Source: Allomyces arbusculus (lineage: Eukaryota; Blastocladiomycota; Blastocladiomycetes; Blastocladiales; Blastocladiaceae). From it: a stretch of 64,000 nt of DNA. Numbering within the stretch: the stretch's first letter is position 1; each line of letters begins with the position of its first letter. The position numbers and the translations under genes were made by a program. Positions 23,148 to 35,129 of the stretch are shown one piece after another. Under the pieces are notes generated by a model. The model was given only the letters and a program-made list of their open reading frames with translations. It was not told the origin of the DNA and made no database searches. The stretch covers positions 124,001-188,000 of the forward strand of contig JADHYV010000027.1 of NCBI GenBank assembly GCA_027604705.1, in the 5' to 3' direction.

Positions 23148-23755
23148 TGCTGTCGATAGAGTACGATGATTTGTGAATGATGAAATAGATGAGCGCCTGT
23201 GGCCGAAAGGCGGTCTGTCCACTTTTGCTTGCGATGGGCGAGCCATCAGATGGACAGAAGCCAGCACACGCATGCGTGCTCCCGCTCAGCACATGCCATT
23301 CAGACTGTGAGCCGATCCTGGTCTGAAGGCGGACATAATAGTTTTTTTTGCGACCTGCTACTCTAGCAAACAGGGGCGAACAGGTGCATGCTCGGAAAAT
23401 CTGAGCAGCCACTCTTCTAAAACCGGTTGTGGCGACGTTGCTTTGACCAAAACGCCCATCCAAAGCGAGCGCACTACCTGCTCGGCCGGGGCGTGGGGGG
23501 CGCACAATAAATATGTTATGGTTCGAGAAAACGGCCAGCACTCTGGTTCATCCTCTGCATCCGATGCCGTGCTGCACGATGCATTTGCAGGATGATGCGC
23601 GCGGGCATCAATAATCAAACACGCGTATCGCGGGCGCACGCCTTCGGTTCGCACTCCACGCGCCTGCAACCATGGTTTGGTGCCATCCGTATCGCCAAAA
23701 CGCGCCCAAGAGTGCTGCTTCTCCCCGCAAGTCTGCGCTCAGTCTCAAATGCGCG

Positions 23756-23762
23756 TATAAAA
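23756..23762 (+). promoter_or_regulatory. TATA box of LMP copy 5
   Basis: TATAAAA at 147 bp before the ATG at 23909, within the same 18-bp string as before copy 2. Confidence 0.65.
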
Positions 23763-23908
23763 GCCTGCGGTCTGCTCAGGCCGCAATACTCCACCACCTT
23801 CGAACCGATCCAGCGCTTTATCATCCAACCGGCCGCGCTCGCTTGAACACAGCCATTCCGTCACGCCTGAGTCGACACGACGAGCTGACCCCTCACGACC
23901 ATCCTATC

Positions 23909-24850
23909 ATGTCTGCCGCTCCTGACGTCGAGCAGCCGCGCACCGCACTCGGAACCGACAAGCCCGCCGGTTCCAGTAGCAACGACGCGCCGCACCTCAG
24001 TGATACGTGGTACCGCCCGAGCCTGGCCGACCGATACTTGCCCGCGAACCGCGTCGTGCAGTATCTGTGCCTCGGCACGGTGCTCGCCGTGATCGTCTTC
24101 CTCATCACGTTCCTGGTGCTCTGGTTTACGGCCAAGCCGCTCTATATTCGCTTGAATATTGAGCAACCCACCACCTAGCGGTCGGACGAGCGCCCGATCC
24201 AGTGGTCGCGCGAAGGCACGATCGTGCAACCTGACGACTTGCGGGTCCCCCAAGCGTGGGTTTTGAAGCTGTATGCCTATAACAAGAATGCGTTCAAAGT
24301 CCACATCGAGGACCTGGCCGTGACGGCCAAGTTCACGGCGCGTCCCGGCCATGATGTGCAGTTTGGCACGACCAAGAATATGTACCCCCCATTGCTTACC
24401 GTACCCGCCAAGCAGTTGTTCACGAACACGGGTCGTATGCAAGTCAGTTGGGATCTGGCTGATCACGACCAGGCAATGGCGCTCGCGTCTTTGCTGGTTC
24501 TGTGCGGTCTGAACGCGACCAGTCTTCCCGCACCGCTCAACAACGCGGCCGAGTTACCCACCAATGTCACGGCGGACGATGCCGGTTTCGTGCAGTGGTA
24601 CTTGGAAGCTCGCCGAGTGACCGGTCTGTTTGGGCTCGATATGACGCCTCCGCCAGGGCGGATTACATACTGGCCTGATGTGGGTGGCAACAGGGCGGCG
24701 TGGGGTGGATCGCAACCGCACACGACGTCCGACTCGATTATGGCGGTCGTTTGTCCCGGAAAACACGCGCTGGATTATGTGCCGTCGCATATTTACCAGC
24801 TCGCGAACCTGACCCGGACCGTGTGCGAGGAGACGGGCAAGTGTCGCTAG
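23909..24850 (+). pseudogene. LMP family copy 5, one premature stop
   Basis: Duplicate of copy 2, starting MSAAPDVEQPRTALG. A TAG at 24176-24178 replaces a Trp codon (TGG in copy 2) shortly after the membrane helix. Beyond it the frame is open to the family C-terminus CEETGKCR. Unlike copy 2 it has no insertion at the ARRVTGLFGLDMTPPPG region, so it shows the ancestral arrangement there. As annotated, translation would yield about 89 residues: the tail plus the membrane anchor. Confidence 0.75.
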
Positions 24851-25401
24851 CACTAGTGCTGGAGAGTTGCTGCAGCGTGAGCGCCGCCCCGGCCAAGGAT
24901 GAGCAAGACGGAGAATAATGGGTGGAGAAGGTGCCCAACTTGTTTGTGAAATTGTTCCGCCCACCCCATCTCTGTTGACGAGCTCCCTTTATCTCTCGCC
25001 CGTGAGTCACTCTCACAGGGAACTAAAGCGTGCCTGGCTGCTCGCCGGCGTACAGGCTACGGTGTTCGTGACGCTCTCTTGCCATCTGGGCCGAGACGGG
25101 GTTTTTCATGGGCACAGTTGTATTGTGGTGATCAGACGCGTCGACAACAATCACAAACGAAGATGAGCATGCGCTGCGACGGGAGGCAAACCATGAGTAT
25201 GCCGGCCGCGCATCAGAAACGATATGACAGGCGGATGAAGTGCAAAAAATGGGGATGCGTGGGTGGATGTCAGTGTGAACAAATGTGAGAGATTAGAGCG
25301 CAAACAAGTGACACAACCAAGTGACAAGTAGCGGACGCGTACCAGCGACCTCCGTATTCTGGTACGAAAAAATACAGCCACCGGAGCGACCGAGCCATGC
25401 A

Positions 25402-26486
25402 TCAGTCATGACATAAAGCTGTTGACCTGACGCGGGGTACCATGAACCGGTCCAGCTCAGCGACCATGTGCCACGGAATAGTGCTCAGCGAGGCGCCAGT
25501 ATCCACCATCGCCTTGACCTCCAAAGGCCGCTGACGGCCATGCTCCTTGTGCGCGACCAAAGTCGGATACACGTTCTTGCAGGGCACTGCGCGATTACCC
25601 CGTTGTCCACTGGCGACAAATCCCGGCGGGAATCGCGGTCCTCGTGGGCTGACAAAGTCGCGCGACGCTTATTCCTGGACCAGCGTGCCTTGCGGCCGCG
25701 CTTCTTGGCCGGGTGCATGGGCGCGGGTTCATGAGCGGCGATTGCCTCCTTCTCAGTGGGTGCAAACGCTTGATGCCAATGAGCGCGCACAATATCGCGG
25801 GCAGGGACCATCAGATCATAGCACTTTTCCACGGCGCGTGCACTATCACACCCGCTGACTTCGACCATGCAACGCACGATTTGGAGTTTGAGACTCGTTT
25901 CGTGCTCAACCGCCAGGACGGGTCAGGGAAATACATTGTCCTCTTCCACCATAGTCGATGGGCGAGAGTTGGCCAGACCGGCCACCTGGCGGATTTGGAA
26001 CAACCGGCAGCACACGTTTTCCCATGAGGTACGGTTGGATGTAGAAATAGTCCGTCAAACGGTCCAAGTAACTCTCATCATGATATGGGGTCACGGCATC
26101 CATGAAGGGACGATACGTTTTATCATCTGGCTCCCCGGGAGAGAGAAGGCGCTCAATATGGAACCCATCAATGCAGATGTTGGACACGATGCCTGGAGGA
26201 GCATGGTCGCCAAGGTTGTGCCTGTTGGCCAATTGCCCTTGAAATGCAAGATAGAATCGTGCGTATCTAAGATGCTGCGTTGCTCTTCCTCGGGCGACAA
26301 TCAAATGGAGATGTTGATGGCCAAGGCGAGCCAGTGGGTCCGCATCAAGGCAATATGCCAAGGACGGCCATGTTCGTCCACTTCTACGACCAGTTCTTTG
26401 GGCTTGGTTAGTCCCGTGAGCAGGGCATGCACCTTGGTAAGGGCGAGCTCAAGCTTCATAGTCCGTTGGATGTCCTTTGGATCCAT
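25402..26486 (-). mobile_element. Fossil LTR-retrotransposon fragment (Ty3/gypsy-like gag and protease parts)
   Basis: On the minus strand, reading from about 26486 down to 25402, are gag-like coding remnants followed by a retropepsin-like stretch with the aspartic-protease signature VDTGAS. The order gag then protease fits a Ty3-type element. No reverse transcriptase, integrase or LTRs are visible, so this is an internal piece, broken in several places and probably old. It directly abuts the end of the second duplicated block. Confidence 0.6.
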
Positions 26487-26703
26487 TTTCTAGGCATCAG
26501 GGGTATCAACGTAACCCTTCGTGTCTTCTTCGAGCCGCTCAGTGCACATGCAACTTGGGCTCCTTGAGCGCGACACGCCGGCATCGCCCCCGCACCTCCG
26601 TTCCGTGCAAAGCACACATCCACGTCCCTGCAGGTCACATTTTTTCATACAATCATGACCAACCACATCTCATCCGTCATTCTCCGCCTCCCTCCTCACC
26701 TAC

Positions 26704-28927
26704 TTACGGTGCACTCGCCATCCGCTTCCCCTCCCTGCCCTCCTCCCCATCCACCCGCTCATCCTCGACCTCAGCCACCGCCGCCAACCCGGCCGCCATC
26801 TCCGCCAACTCCTCTGGCCCGTACCGTAGCAAAGTCGACATGCGCCAATTCGTCGGTTCCATAGCCACGGGCAACAAAGGCATCGGACTCGACAAATTAA
26901 TTCGCGGCAAACTCCAATTCGAATTCGCTGGAGCGGCCGCCGTGGGGTTATCCAGGAAAATACGCGAGTCGCGCGCGGGCGCCGTCCCGTACCCGCGCGG
27001 CTGCCGCGGCGGAACCACTGCGGTGGTGGTGGTGGGCCGCGGGCGGACGCGGCGCTCCGGGATCGCGGTCATGGGCGCGGGGGCGGTCGTCGCGGGCCGC
27101 GGGCGGTCGCGGCGCGAGTTCGCGGGCACGGGCGTCGGCGCGACCGAGCGCGGCGGGACCGGCTCGCTGGGATTCCGCGCAGGCGGCGGGCGGTCGCGCC
27201 GCGGCGGAATCGCCGTTGGCGGCAGTGCCGATCGCAAAACCGGCTCGCTCGCCGCGTGCGTGATGGGCGGGTGCGAGATCGGCGTCGGCAGAGCGCGCGG
27301 GACGGTGCCCGCCGCCGACGCCGACGCCGCCGCCGGCCGGGGCGGGGTGCGGCGGTCGCGGTTCGGGATCGGGGTCGTGTCCGCGTCCGCCGCGGGAATC
27401 GCGCGCGGGGTCACGTCGCTGCGCGGGAACGACAGCCCGGGCGGTGGCGCGCGTGGCGTCACGACGTAGTGCGTGGCGCGCGGAGTTGTGATCGTCGGCG
27501 AGTCGTCCGGGTCGTCTTGGCTGCTGTCAAGGTCGTCGTCGTCGTCGAACGCGAGCAAGTACTGGCCCTCGGCCATATCCACGGCGTCCTGCAACTCGGC
27601 GACGGTGATGGGATCAGATTCGTCGACGCGGATCAGCCGGTAACTCAGTTTGGGCTCCTCGGCCGAGTTCGGTGCGGTGAACGACTGGAGTGGCGTGTCC
27701 ATGTCCATGGCGCGCGCCATCGGGTCGTACGCGAATGCCGCTTCCACCGCCGCAATCCAGTCGACGAGCGCGACGGGGCCCAGGTACGATGCCGCTGCGA
27801 ACCAGGCGACGGCGGTCCCGATGAGAAAGCCGAAGAGCACGTCGAGCCAGGACGAACGATTGTCGACGATCCGGGTCACGGCCATGGCGGCCGCGAGTGT
27901 CGCGGGGATCGAGGTCGCGACGAGACGCAGGCCGCGACCTTCGATGTGCCCTGGGGCCAGGGCGTCGAGTTGCCGCGCGAGAAAGTGCGACGTGTAGACG
28001 AGCGCGGTCGCGGAGACTATGGAACTGCGAAGTTAGGAACGGGAACAACAGCAAACCAAAGCGGATCAAGCGGAGGCCGCACGTGTCGCAATCCCGGACG
28101 GAAACGAGCGCCGGCCGTCGCGTACGAGAGCGGCGTCGCCCGTGCACACCAGACTTGTCGGCGACGACGGGTCCGCCGTGGAGTCGGTCGCAAGGACGGC
28201 CGGCTGGCACCGCGCGAGGAAATCAGGCCGTAACTGGCCCGATGCGTTTTTCAAGGCGCCCGAGAGGGTCGTGGCGACGCCCGTGGCGAGCAAGAGGCCC
28301 ATGACGGGCCAGAACGCGCGCGTGCGTACGGCCGCGACCATGTAGACGGACGAGGCGAGCAGGGAAATAAGCTGGATGAATAGAGCAGGGCGCAGTGCGT
28401 CGGTCAGTCAAGCAGGCAAACTCGCACCAGTTGTGGCGAGCAAGCAGCGATGATACGTACAATAACGAGCCATTCCGGCATGGTTTCGGGTCGCAGCGGG
28501 TTCTGAATGTCAATGTCGTTGATGTTGAAGGACCTAACATTGATCAACGCACCGAGGAGCCGGGTGAGCGACTTGACCCACAAGCCAAACCAGATCAATT
28601 TGGCTGCAAGGTCCGTTATCCATACCTCTGCGCTGGCGGGAGCGCGTTGACGACAATCGCAGCAATCCAAACACCCGCGATCGCAGCCATGTCGCGGATT
28701 GGGTGCGGGTAGTCGTTCCAGACCTTGCGTGCCCATTGCGCTGCCGGGTGCTTGCTCTCGTCAACGGCGCGAGCTGCCGCGTCGGGGATCGACGACCAGG
28801 ACCGGGATCGTGCGCGAGCGTGGGGCGGCGGCGTCGGTTCGGGTGAGATGAGCCTTGACCAGCGCAAGACTGAGCGCGAGGCCGGTGCCGTGGCGAGGTT
28901 TGAGTAGACGGGTCGTGGCGGGGACAT
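26704..28927 (-). CDS. PAP2/LPP-like membrane protein lacking both catalytic histidines
   Basis: Four exons (28927-28626, 28533-28461, 28371-28083, 28016-26704) give 658 residues, start MSPPRPVYSNL. It has the LPP/DPP1 plan: helix 1 (DMAAIAGVWIAAIVVNAL), SFNINDIDIQNPLRPETMP before helix 2, helix 3, motif C1 KNASGQLRPDFLARC (166-180), motif C2 RRSFPSGIAT, helices 4-6 and motif C3 TRIVDNRSSWLD (269-280). LPP enzymes need PSGH in C2 and SRx5Hx3D in C3; here the His positions are Ile219 and Ser276, and Ser of C3 is Thr. The 66-bp intron next to C2 is the only one I found that keeps frame and aligns without a gap. A 370-residue disordered Pro/Arg/Thr-rich tail follows. Likely a pseudophosphatase, like vertebrate LPPR/PRG proteins. 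Confidence 0.85.
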
Positions 28928-29986
28928 GGTGTTGGCGGTCGCTGCTGCTGCAGAACGCGTTGAAGTTGCAGCCAGGTGCAGCGGGGAGACGAAAGTCCAG
29001 CAGCTGCAGCTCACGAGCGACCTTGGTGAGCCACGACACGTCCAGATTTATTGAACGCTGCGCCGCGCTGCGATCTGGTACTGGTAATTTATGTGATGGC
29101 TGACCATGACGACGGGCGGGGCGTGGTGGTCGCCGTGAAGGGACGCGCGCGAAAGCTTGTTGGCTTCGGCCCCAGGGGGCCCGACGGGGCGAAGTGGCCC
29201 ACCAACGCGACGCAGGACGTCGATGCGGGCGGTGGCGAATAGGGAAGCCCGTCGTCGGTCGTCGACAGCGCCTCTTCTTGCCTGAACGGGACGGGCAGGC
29301 CCACTGGCGTGGACGCGTGCCGACCGGGGGCGGGAGACACACGCATGACTAACGCGTGCCCTTGCTGTGATCGCAGCGTGTCTCGCACCCAACAGAACCC
29401 GCACCCAGCAGAACCCGCACTTCCACGGCTCCCGCTTCGTCATGGCCGCCGGCCGACCGACGCGCCGAAGCTTGTCGCAGCCGTTCGGAAGGCACGCGCA
29501 CGCACCGGAACAGGGCGTCGCTGGTGATCGCGGGATGCTCGACGGCGCGACGGTCCCCTGCCCCCCACCCGGACCCGCATGCGCATCAACCCGCAGACGA
29601 CCCGCACCGCATCGCGTCTCTCGATCGACCGCGGCGGCCGCCGCACTCGTCGGCACCGACCGGCAGCCAGACACGCCAACCGCCTGCACGTCGCCGCGTG
29701 CCGACTCTGCGAACCACTCGCGTCGTGTCCTCCAGCCTCTCGCACACCAACCGCGCGCGCCCTCGCGTCCGATCGGGCAGCCACGGCCCCACTGTTGTCG
29801 TCCCTGCAAGCGCCGTGCCGGTCCCTGATCCTCGGTGCCATCCTGTCCCCGTGGACGCGGCCGAGTCCGCACCGCGTGCGCGCCGCATTCTCAAGGCAAT
29901 CGACTTCGTCACCACCCCCCCCCCCCCCCCAACACCACCACCACCACAACCATCACCAGGCCGCGGCCCGTTTTCGACCCTCCGCA
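28928..29986. other. Divergent promoter region
   Basis: Spacer between the LPP-like gene (minus) and the LRR-membrane gene (plus). The plus frame of the latter is open from 29579, where there is an in-frame ATG, but the stretch encodes Arg/Thr/Ala-rich and then poly-Pro/His sequence. I treat it as 5' UTR with low certainty. Confidence 0.45.
29915..29930. repeat. Homopolymer run of 16 C
   Basis: Lies about 60 bp before the chosen ATG of the LRR-membrane gene, followed by an ACCACC-rich stretch. Confidence 0.9.
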
Positions 29987-32900
29987 ATGCCGCACACCGC
30001 CGATGCGGCCGCGCGTCGCGCCTCGGCCAATGCGCAGCCCACGCACTTGTCGTCGCTGCTGCACCCCGACTCGTCGAGTGTACGCGCGACAAGCGTACAC
30101 AACTCCACCTCGTCGTCGGGCCTTGCGCCCACAAGTATGAGGTCACGGTCGTCCTCGGCATGCACCTCTGCTGCGACTTTTCCCGAGTCGCCCGCAGCCG
30201 CACCGCCACCGTTACCGTCCGTTGGCAGCGGCGACCCGCCGCGCCGCGCATCGGTTCTCTCGGCCACAGCCCGGACCGGGAACACGTCACTCGAACGCAA
30301 TGGCGCAGGGCGCACGTCGACGCTCGAACGGCGCGCCCTGCGTGCTGGCCCACCGCCGTTACAGGGCACGCTCGAGCGCGCGCAACGCACCGTGCGCACG
30401 TCGACACTGGAGCGCGCGCCGCCACGACGGCAAAATAGTGCGGGTGCCGCGAGTGACGAAGAACCGCCGTCACCGTCCTTGAAAGTCAAGCGTGACTTCC
30501 TGTTGGCAGGCGGTGCGTCGCAGGGCACGCTCGGCACGATCATGAGCTGGCTTAGTCTATCGGGAAGCGTCGCGTCGGGTGCTGCCGCGGCGGGCGCGTC
30601 GCCGAGGCATAAGGCAAGAAGACGAGTGCAAAGTGCGGCCAATCGGTCGAGTACGAGCGCAATGACGGGTTACACTGCACGGACAACGCCCATGGCCGCG
30701 TTGCGGACAATGTACGATACGGGCGGGATCTACAGCTTGTACCGCGCGCTCATGGCGTTGCAGGCGCACTTGTACCTGATTTGCACGTTGCTCTTGTTGA
30801 ACGTTTCGCTGTCGCTTGATTGTGTTCAGCTGATCACTGCTTCCCCATCCGCAGGCGCCCCCTTCCTCCTGAACCTGCCCATCTACTCGTCGTACGAACT
30901 GCGATCGCTCGTCACGTTTGTCTACTTTGACTTGACCTTGAGCGAAGAGGCCTACGTGATTCTCTACGCGATTACGGCCACGTTCCTCGCGATCGGCTCG
31001 ATCATGCACTTCATCCCGGACCACGCCGTGCTCGTCACGTTCGGGTCCTGGTTTGCGCGTACCGGCACGGAAATCTTTACCATGACCCGGACCGTGCTCA
31101 TGATTCCGGCAATTCGGTTCCTCGCATCGATCTGGCACTGCAGGTTGGACGAGCATGGGTCGGGCGTCGTCTTGGTCCGCGGCCGGTTCACCGACTTGCC
31201 GTGCTACACGCCGATCCATTACGCGATTGCAATTTCCGGGTCGCTGATCTTAAGTCTGTTCACGCTGGCGGTCCTGCATGGGATCCACTGCCGGCTCTCG
31301 CCCGAGGAAAAGGCGAAGGCGCGGTTCCGCACCGTGTTTGACGAAGACTCACGGTACGCCCCTCTCTCCCTCCGCCTTGGAGATCCCGGCGCACCGGTCG
31401 ACCAACTCACTCGCCCATCCGTAACCCAAGAGTCTACCACCAATTTTCGACGATCCACAGCATCACCACCTCGCTGCTCTTACTCAACACGACCACGCCG
31501 CACCCGAGCGTCACGGCCACCTTACTCGCCATGACCCTCTTGTCCACGCTCGCGTCCCTGCTCTTCCCGCCCTTCTACGACGAACGCATGCGCATGGCGG
31601 CCCTCGGCGGCGTCTTTTGCGCCGTCTATACCAATTTACTCGGCCTGCTGTCGTGGGCCTACCCGTACTCGCCGACCCTCATGGGCCTCTTTGCACTGGC
31701 GCCACTCGCGGCCACCGCCGGCGCCTACCTCGCGCGTGCCAACCGGCAACTCCAAATCCGCCGCGTCCTCAACCGCGTCGTCGTCTTGTCGAAAACAGCG
31801 AGCATCCCGGCCGGGTCCACAACGACCCCCGGCTCGTCCGCGGCGCCGTCCCGAATGCAGCTCGACGACGCAGCGGCGGTCGCGGCCGCGGCCGTCCAGA
31901 AACAACTGCGCGCGCTCGGCCAATTCCCGCACGCGTTCCGCGGGGCCCCGGCGCTGCTGCACGGCACGTTTATCCCGCGCCTGATGCAGAGTCCGGGGAT
32001 GCACCTGGTCGTGCTCAACCTCGCGCACAACTGGCTCACCGCCGCGGACGCGGTCGCGGTCCTGCGCGCGGTCACGCCTATGCGCGCGGTCCGGGAACTC
32101 GACCTCGCGCAGAACCGCATCGGCTGGACGTGGACGCACCACGGGGACGCGCTGGTCGCGTTTTTCCGCAGCTCGAAAGTCGCGGCGCTGCGGTTGAACA
32201 AGAACCCGTTGGGGGACGTCGGGGTCGCGGCGGTCGCGCGCGCGATCGTGGGCGCCGAGAATCGATGTCTACGGAGTTTGGCCGTCGTCGAGTGCGGGGT
32301 CACGGCACGGGCGGCAAGGGCGTTGGCCGCGCTGGTCGCGCCGCAGGCGGTGCCGTTCCCGGTCGATGACGAATACGAGTCGGATCGGAGTTCGGGGTCG
32401 GAGACGCCTGCGTCGTCGGCGCCGAGTACCGGCCGCCCGGGCAACGCGATCGTGCACCCGTCGCCACTCACGCGGCTCAACCTCGCGGGCAACCGGTTGG
32501 GACCCGACGGGATGGCCATCTTGGCGCCGGCGCTCGCGCGGAGCTCGGTCTTACGGCGTCTGAATCTCGCTTGGAATCACCTCGGCGCGGCCGGGTTTGC
32601 GGTTTTGTGGGCATCGGTGCAGGATAACTCGAGCTTGGTCGAGATTAACTTGGGGTCGAACGGGATCAGCGTCGAGCAGCGGAAAATGATCGACTCGCAC
32701 TTGAAGCGCAATGCCGGGTTCACGCACGTGCGCGTCAAGTTGAGCAAGAAGGAACTGTTGGCGCAGTTGGGTGGGGAAGATGGGCTGCAGCGGATCGTGC
32801 ATGCGTTTTATATTCGGTTGTTGCAGGACGAGTGCGTGTCTTTCGTTTTTCTACCAACAGTATGTTTGTGTCGTTTTGCTCACGGTGTTCGTTCTAGGCA

Positions 32901-34487
32901 GCTTAAGCACCGGTTTGCCGGGGTCACGATGCACCGCATGCGACACTTGCAATTCCACTTTCTCCTGTTTTTATTCGGTGGGGGCGAGAACCGGTACCGC
33001 GGCCGGTCGATGCGCGAGGGCCATGCGCACCTGCATATCGTGCGGACTCCACCCACCCCGCTCTCCCCCCTTCCCCCTCCATTCCGCGCAAACCAACTGA
33101 CTTCCTCCCGCTTTAGACCAACGACGAATTCGACGCCGTGACCGACCACCTGCTGCGCACGATCAAGGACCACCGCGCAACGATCGCCGTCGAGGCGTTG
33201 CTTATCGTGCAACGGCTGATTGAGAACTTGCGCGAACACATCGTGCAACAGCCCGTGACGCACAGCGCCGCCGACGATGGGAGTCTCGCTGCGACCGACC
33301 CGGCGTCGCGCGGGCGGTCCAGCTCCGTCCTTGGGTCCCGGCTCTCGTCGGTGTTCCTGCGCGGCACGCTCGGGAGACGCGGGTCGACAAATGCCGGCGC
33401 GCCGGCCGAGGCGGTGGTGGGAGCGGTGCCGGGCACGCCTGCGTCGGTGCGCGCGATGAGAGCGGCGGCGGCGACGACGACGACGGGGGCAGGGGGGACC
33501 GTGGGTCCGGCGATCGTCATGCCCGACTCCTCTCCGGACCACCCTCGCGGAAACGGATCCGCGCCCGCGTCCGCGTCCGACTCGAGCGGGGCCGCGGGGG
33601 TCCGACTCGAGCCATTTCTCGGCACCGCCGCCGGCGACGCCGCGCCGTCGACGTCCTCGTCCGCGGCCGCAGCGCGCAGCCGGTCGCCCAGCTCCACCGG
33701 GCGGCGGTCGCCGCACTCGACCCCACGCAAGCAGCGGCGCGCGACGATGCACGGCACGCGCCCCACCTCGTCCGCCCCCTCACCCGACACCCTCGCGCCA
33801 CCACCGCCGAGTTTACCGCACGCGCGGTCCGTCGCGGGCAATCATAACGGCCTGTTGCGCTTGGCCGAATTCGGCGGCGACCTCCCGCACTCGGTCTCGT
33901 GCCCGGACTTGGGCCGCCGCGCACGTGGCGGGCCGGGGGTTTCCGCGCGCGTCGTCGCGGGCGCGCCGTCCGCACAGAGTCTGTACCAGTCGGACGCGTT
34001 CAAGGCGAGACGGCGCACGTCGCATGCGGTCGAGGCAGCCGTTGAGGCCGCGCGCGCGGTGGCCGAAACGTCGCGGCGGACGTCGGCCGCGGCAGGGGTC
34101 GGGTTGGGGAGGGGGGATGCGGGGGTGCTGGTATCGGCAGCGGCGGTTGGGGACGGTGGTGGTGGCGAGGAGGATGGGGAGGGGAGTGAGGAGGAGAGCG
34201 AGCACGAGGATGGCGTGGATGGCGTGGACGGGCTGGCGGGGAGTGATGTGGGGGTGGAGGAGGACGTGTACGTGAGCGGGTTCTTTGATGCGGCGGCGGT
34301 CGCGCGCGGGCGTGCGGGCGCCGCCGGTGGTGCGGGTGCAGATGGCGGGTACGGTGGAGGTGGAGCGGGTCGAGGGCCCGAGGGTGGGGTGCGGAGTGCG
34401 CCGTCGTGGGGGAGACATGATGAGGGTGATGGCGGCGGGGTAGCGCACCATCATTATGGGGGCGGTAGAGCGGGTGCGGGTCGGTAG
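29987..34487 (+). CDS. Multi-pass membrane protein with cytosolic leucine-rich repeats
   Basis: Three exons (29987-31353, 31461-32835, 33117-34487) give 1370 residues; start MPHTADAAARR, with an alternative in-frame ATG at 29579. Order: Ser/Arg-rich disordered N-terminus (1-225) with repeated TSTLER-like motifs; a membrane domain of about eight helices (about 245-600), including YRALMALQAHLYLICTLL, AYVILYAITATFLAIGS, YAIAISGSLILSLFTL and LGGVFCAVYTNLLGLLSW; then ribonuclease-inhibitor-type LRRs (about 635-870): VVLNLAHNWLTAADAVAVL, ELDLAQNRIG, LNLAGNRLGPDGMAIL, LNLAWNHLGAAGFAVLW and LVEINLGSNGIS. Next comes a short helical region (TDHLLRTIKDHRATIAVEAL) and a 430-residue disordered Ser/Gly/Glu tail. 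I know no characterised protein with this order. The LRRs are probably cytosolic; a scaffold or receptor role is a guess. The 281-bp second intron is long for this window. Confidence 0.75.
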
Positions 34488-35129
34488 CGGGCACTGCGGG
34501 GCTGCGGATGGGGGACGGGATCGGGATCATACATCGGACATCTGCGCAGGCGCGCGTCTCTCAGAATCGACGGCGCCGTCTCGCGGGCGACACGCGGCCC
34601 CCACGTGTGGTCGGCGCCCACGCCCGCCACGCCCGCCGCCACGGCAGCGCGGGCAACGTCACGGCCGCGCCCGGCCGCGTGAAAGGCAAAAAGAAGGCGA
34701 TAGGCAAACGGACGCCTGCTCACATGCGCGGAAGGGCGCGGCGTGACCGCGATGCGGCGCGGATAGACATGTTGCCTGCTGCCTGCTGCCTCGCGATTTT
34801 GATTTCCCGCGGCAGCGTGGCCCGTGCGACCACACCGCGGCCGCCGCCCCTGCCAAGCGCCCGACCCGCCATCGCGCGCACGATCTGCCCGGCCGCAGCG
34901 GCGGTCCCGGATTCAAAGCAAGTCAAGCGGACTCAATTCAAAGACGGGGGCCGGCCGGATTCCGCAGCAACCGCCAATAAATACCAGGCGCGGCCCACGA
35001 CCCGCCGCGCCGCGCGTTATGTCTGTCCTGTTGTCCTCAACGGCGTCGACTTGACTTGCGCCGACACGCTCCTCGCCGCCGACTCCGAGCTGCTCAGCCG
35101 CCAGCCAACCAGCCTGCCAGCCGCCGATC
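34488..35129. other. Intergenic / 5' flank of the kinase gene
   Basis: No supported gene. The plus frames that stay open here are Arg/Pro-rich and match no family. Contains the probable promoter of the kinase gene. Confidence 0.45.

Larger units (their letters stand above)
21830..25420 (+). repeat. Segmental duplicate of 1520-5260
   Basis: This 3.6-kb block repeats the order flank, LMP gene, spacer with TATA box, second LMP gene, flank seen at 1520-5260, in the same orientation. Similarity covers coding and non-coding parts, including the spacer (AAACGCGCCCAAGAGTGCTG at 3356 and 23698) and the distal flank. It is lower in the first spacer, where block 2 has its own segment at about 23250-23360. 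Edges are by eye, within about 40 bp. Confidence 0.85.

Noticed and set aside
28026-28082. Alternative acceptor (CGCAG) in the LPP-like gene that might have restored PSGH
   Set aside because: It puts exon 4 out of frame with the only available donors; the acceptor used keeps frame and aligns with no gap.
26477-28233. Two plus-strand frames of over 320 codons opposite the LPP-like gene
   Set aside because: Arg/Gly-rich shadows of the disordered tail; the minus strand has PAP2 motifs and spliced frame continuity.
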